Assembly (NCBI GenBank): GCA_942491525.1
Contig: CALOBW010000056.1
Location: 496,001 to 560,000, forward strand
Reading direction: 5' to 3'
Origin: CAYWBU01 sp942491525
GTDB lineage: Bacteria; Desulfobacterota; Desulfomonilia; UBA1062
Length of the DNA stretch: 64,000 bases
Numbering within the stretch: the stretch's first letter is position 1; the number at the start of each line of letters is the position of its first letter. Below, piece after piece: positions 63,883 to 64,000 of the stretch. The notes beneath the pieces were generated by a model. That model was not told the origin of the DNA. It worked only from the letters and a program-made list of their open reading frames with translations, and ran no database searches. Made by a program: the position numbers and the translations under genes.

Positions 63883-64000
63883 CAAAGTCAACATACCAAT
63901 AGGCGGCGCCTATTTGGCTTTGTAGCCTGAAGCTGCAGGTAACGAGACTTTTGGCATAATTTCATTGTTCGGACAGTGAAGTTGTGCGAGAAGTCTCGTT
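63883..64000 (+). other. Strongly structured non-coding region at the right edge
   Basis: The last 300 bp hold no gene. Two hairpins stand out. First, CCAATAGGCG-G-CGCCTATTTGG (63896-63917) inside CAAAG/CTTTG. Second, a 60-nt near-perfect structure: AACGAGACTT (63941-63950) with AAGTCTCGTT (63991-64000), and within it GCATAATTTCA (63954-63964) with TGAAGTTGTGC (63977-63987) using wobble pairs, joined by symmetric 3-nt internal loops. No T-run follows inside the window. It could be a non-coding RNA, a mobile-element end or a recombination site. Confidence 0.45.

Noticed and set aside
63941..64000. Integron attC site
   Set aside because: The AAC...GTT ends are suggestive, but the bases before AAC do not fit the RYYYAAC core, and the sequence after GTT is outside the window.
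63883..64000. Cyclic-di-GMP riboswitch or group II intron start
   Set aside because: The conserved sequence elements of the GEMM riboswitch are not visible, and the GTGCG near 63984 lies inside a hairpin arm with no further intron signature.

Overview
The window comes from a Gram-negative bacterium of about 55-60% G+C. It encodes the outer-membrane assembly lipoprotein BamD, a lipoprotein with a periplasmic-binding-protein fold, MltB, and a secreted protein with a PEP-CTERM-like sorting tail. A DUF4911 gene, a FYDLN-type acidic zinc-ribbon protein and a bactofilin gene directly in front of the ATP synthase genes point to the former Deltaproteobacteria (Desulfobacterota or Desulfuromonadota). 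There is no rRNA here, so this placement is an inference. No respiratory oxidase is seen. The ATP synthase c-subunit, an NhaA antiporter and an NSS symporter all suggest a cell that makes heavy use of sodium.

Layout. 1-12 kb: rlmN (5' end outside the window), a DUF523 gene, a 3-ketosphinganine-reductase-like SDR, a hybrid histidine kinase, a lipase-marR operon with palindromes over its promoter, an M24 hydrolase, nhaA with a structured leader, a TrhA/hemolysin III protein, a second alpha/beta hydrolase and psd. 12-17.3 kb: three secreted proteins of unknown role (one PEP-CTERM-like) around a CHASE-GAF histidine kinase. 17.4-17.9 kb: four tRNA genes (Pro, Arg, His, Lys) read leftward. 17.9-28.4 kb: ybeY-phoH, queD-folE2-HypE-like, an isoprenoid block (ispA, dxs, tlyA, and ispH fused to a UbiA-like membrane domain), and mltB. 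28.5-35 kb: a biotin carboxylase, an NSS symporter with its 31-residue MetS-type partner, an STE24 protease and an acyl-CoA ligase. 35-41.4 kb: an SCP2-flavin-oxidoreductase fusion, a free SCP2 paralogue, GAF-GAPDH, and purU. 41.4-47.2 kb: envelope genes (CPBP protease, bamD, LpoA-like lipoprotein, YihY, CvpA). 47.3-56.4 kb: bactofilin plus a complete F-type ATP synthase operon. 56.4-61.4 kb: tRNA-Arg followed by an accessory, largely AT-rich block with a pilin remnant, an IS110 element, a TPR protein and DUF1697, bracketed by two copies of a 59-bp hairpin repeat. 61.4-64 kb: an HD-GYP/HDOD protein, a methyltransferase, and an unexplained strong RNA-like hairpin at the right edge.

The most unusual system is the ATP synthase. 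Between subunit a and an ordinary single-hairpin c-subunit lies a gene for a c-subunit made of five tandem hairpins (ten membrane helices). Only its first hairpin keeps the ion-binding glutamate; the other four carry glutamine there. The single-hairpin c has the two-carboxylate motif (Glu in both helices, then Ser-Thr and Tyr) known from sodium-driven rotors. This suggests a mixed rotor ring with a reduced number of ion sites in a sodium-coupled F-type enzyme, an extreme version of the two-hairpin/one-hairpin mixed ring known from Acetobacterium woodii.

Other items worth attention are the IspH-UbiA-like fusion, the SCP2-oxidoreductase fusion with its neighbouring free SCP2 domain, a probable IS110 bridge-RNA region, a hairpin that buries the ribosome-binding site of a sensor kinase, and the MarR-type operator pair.
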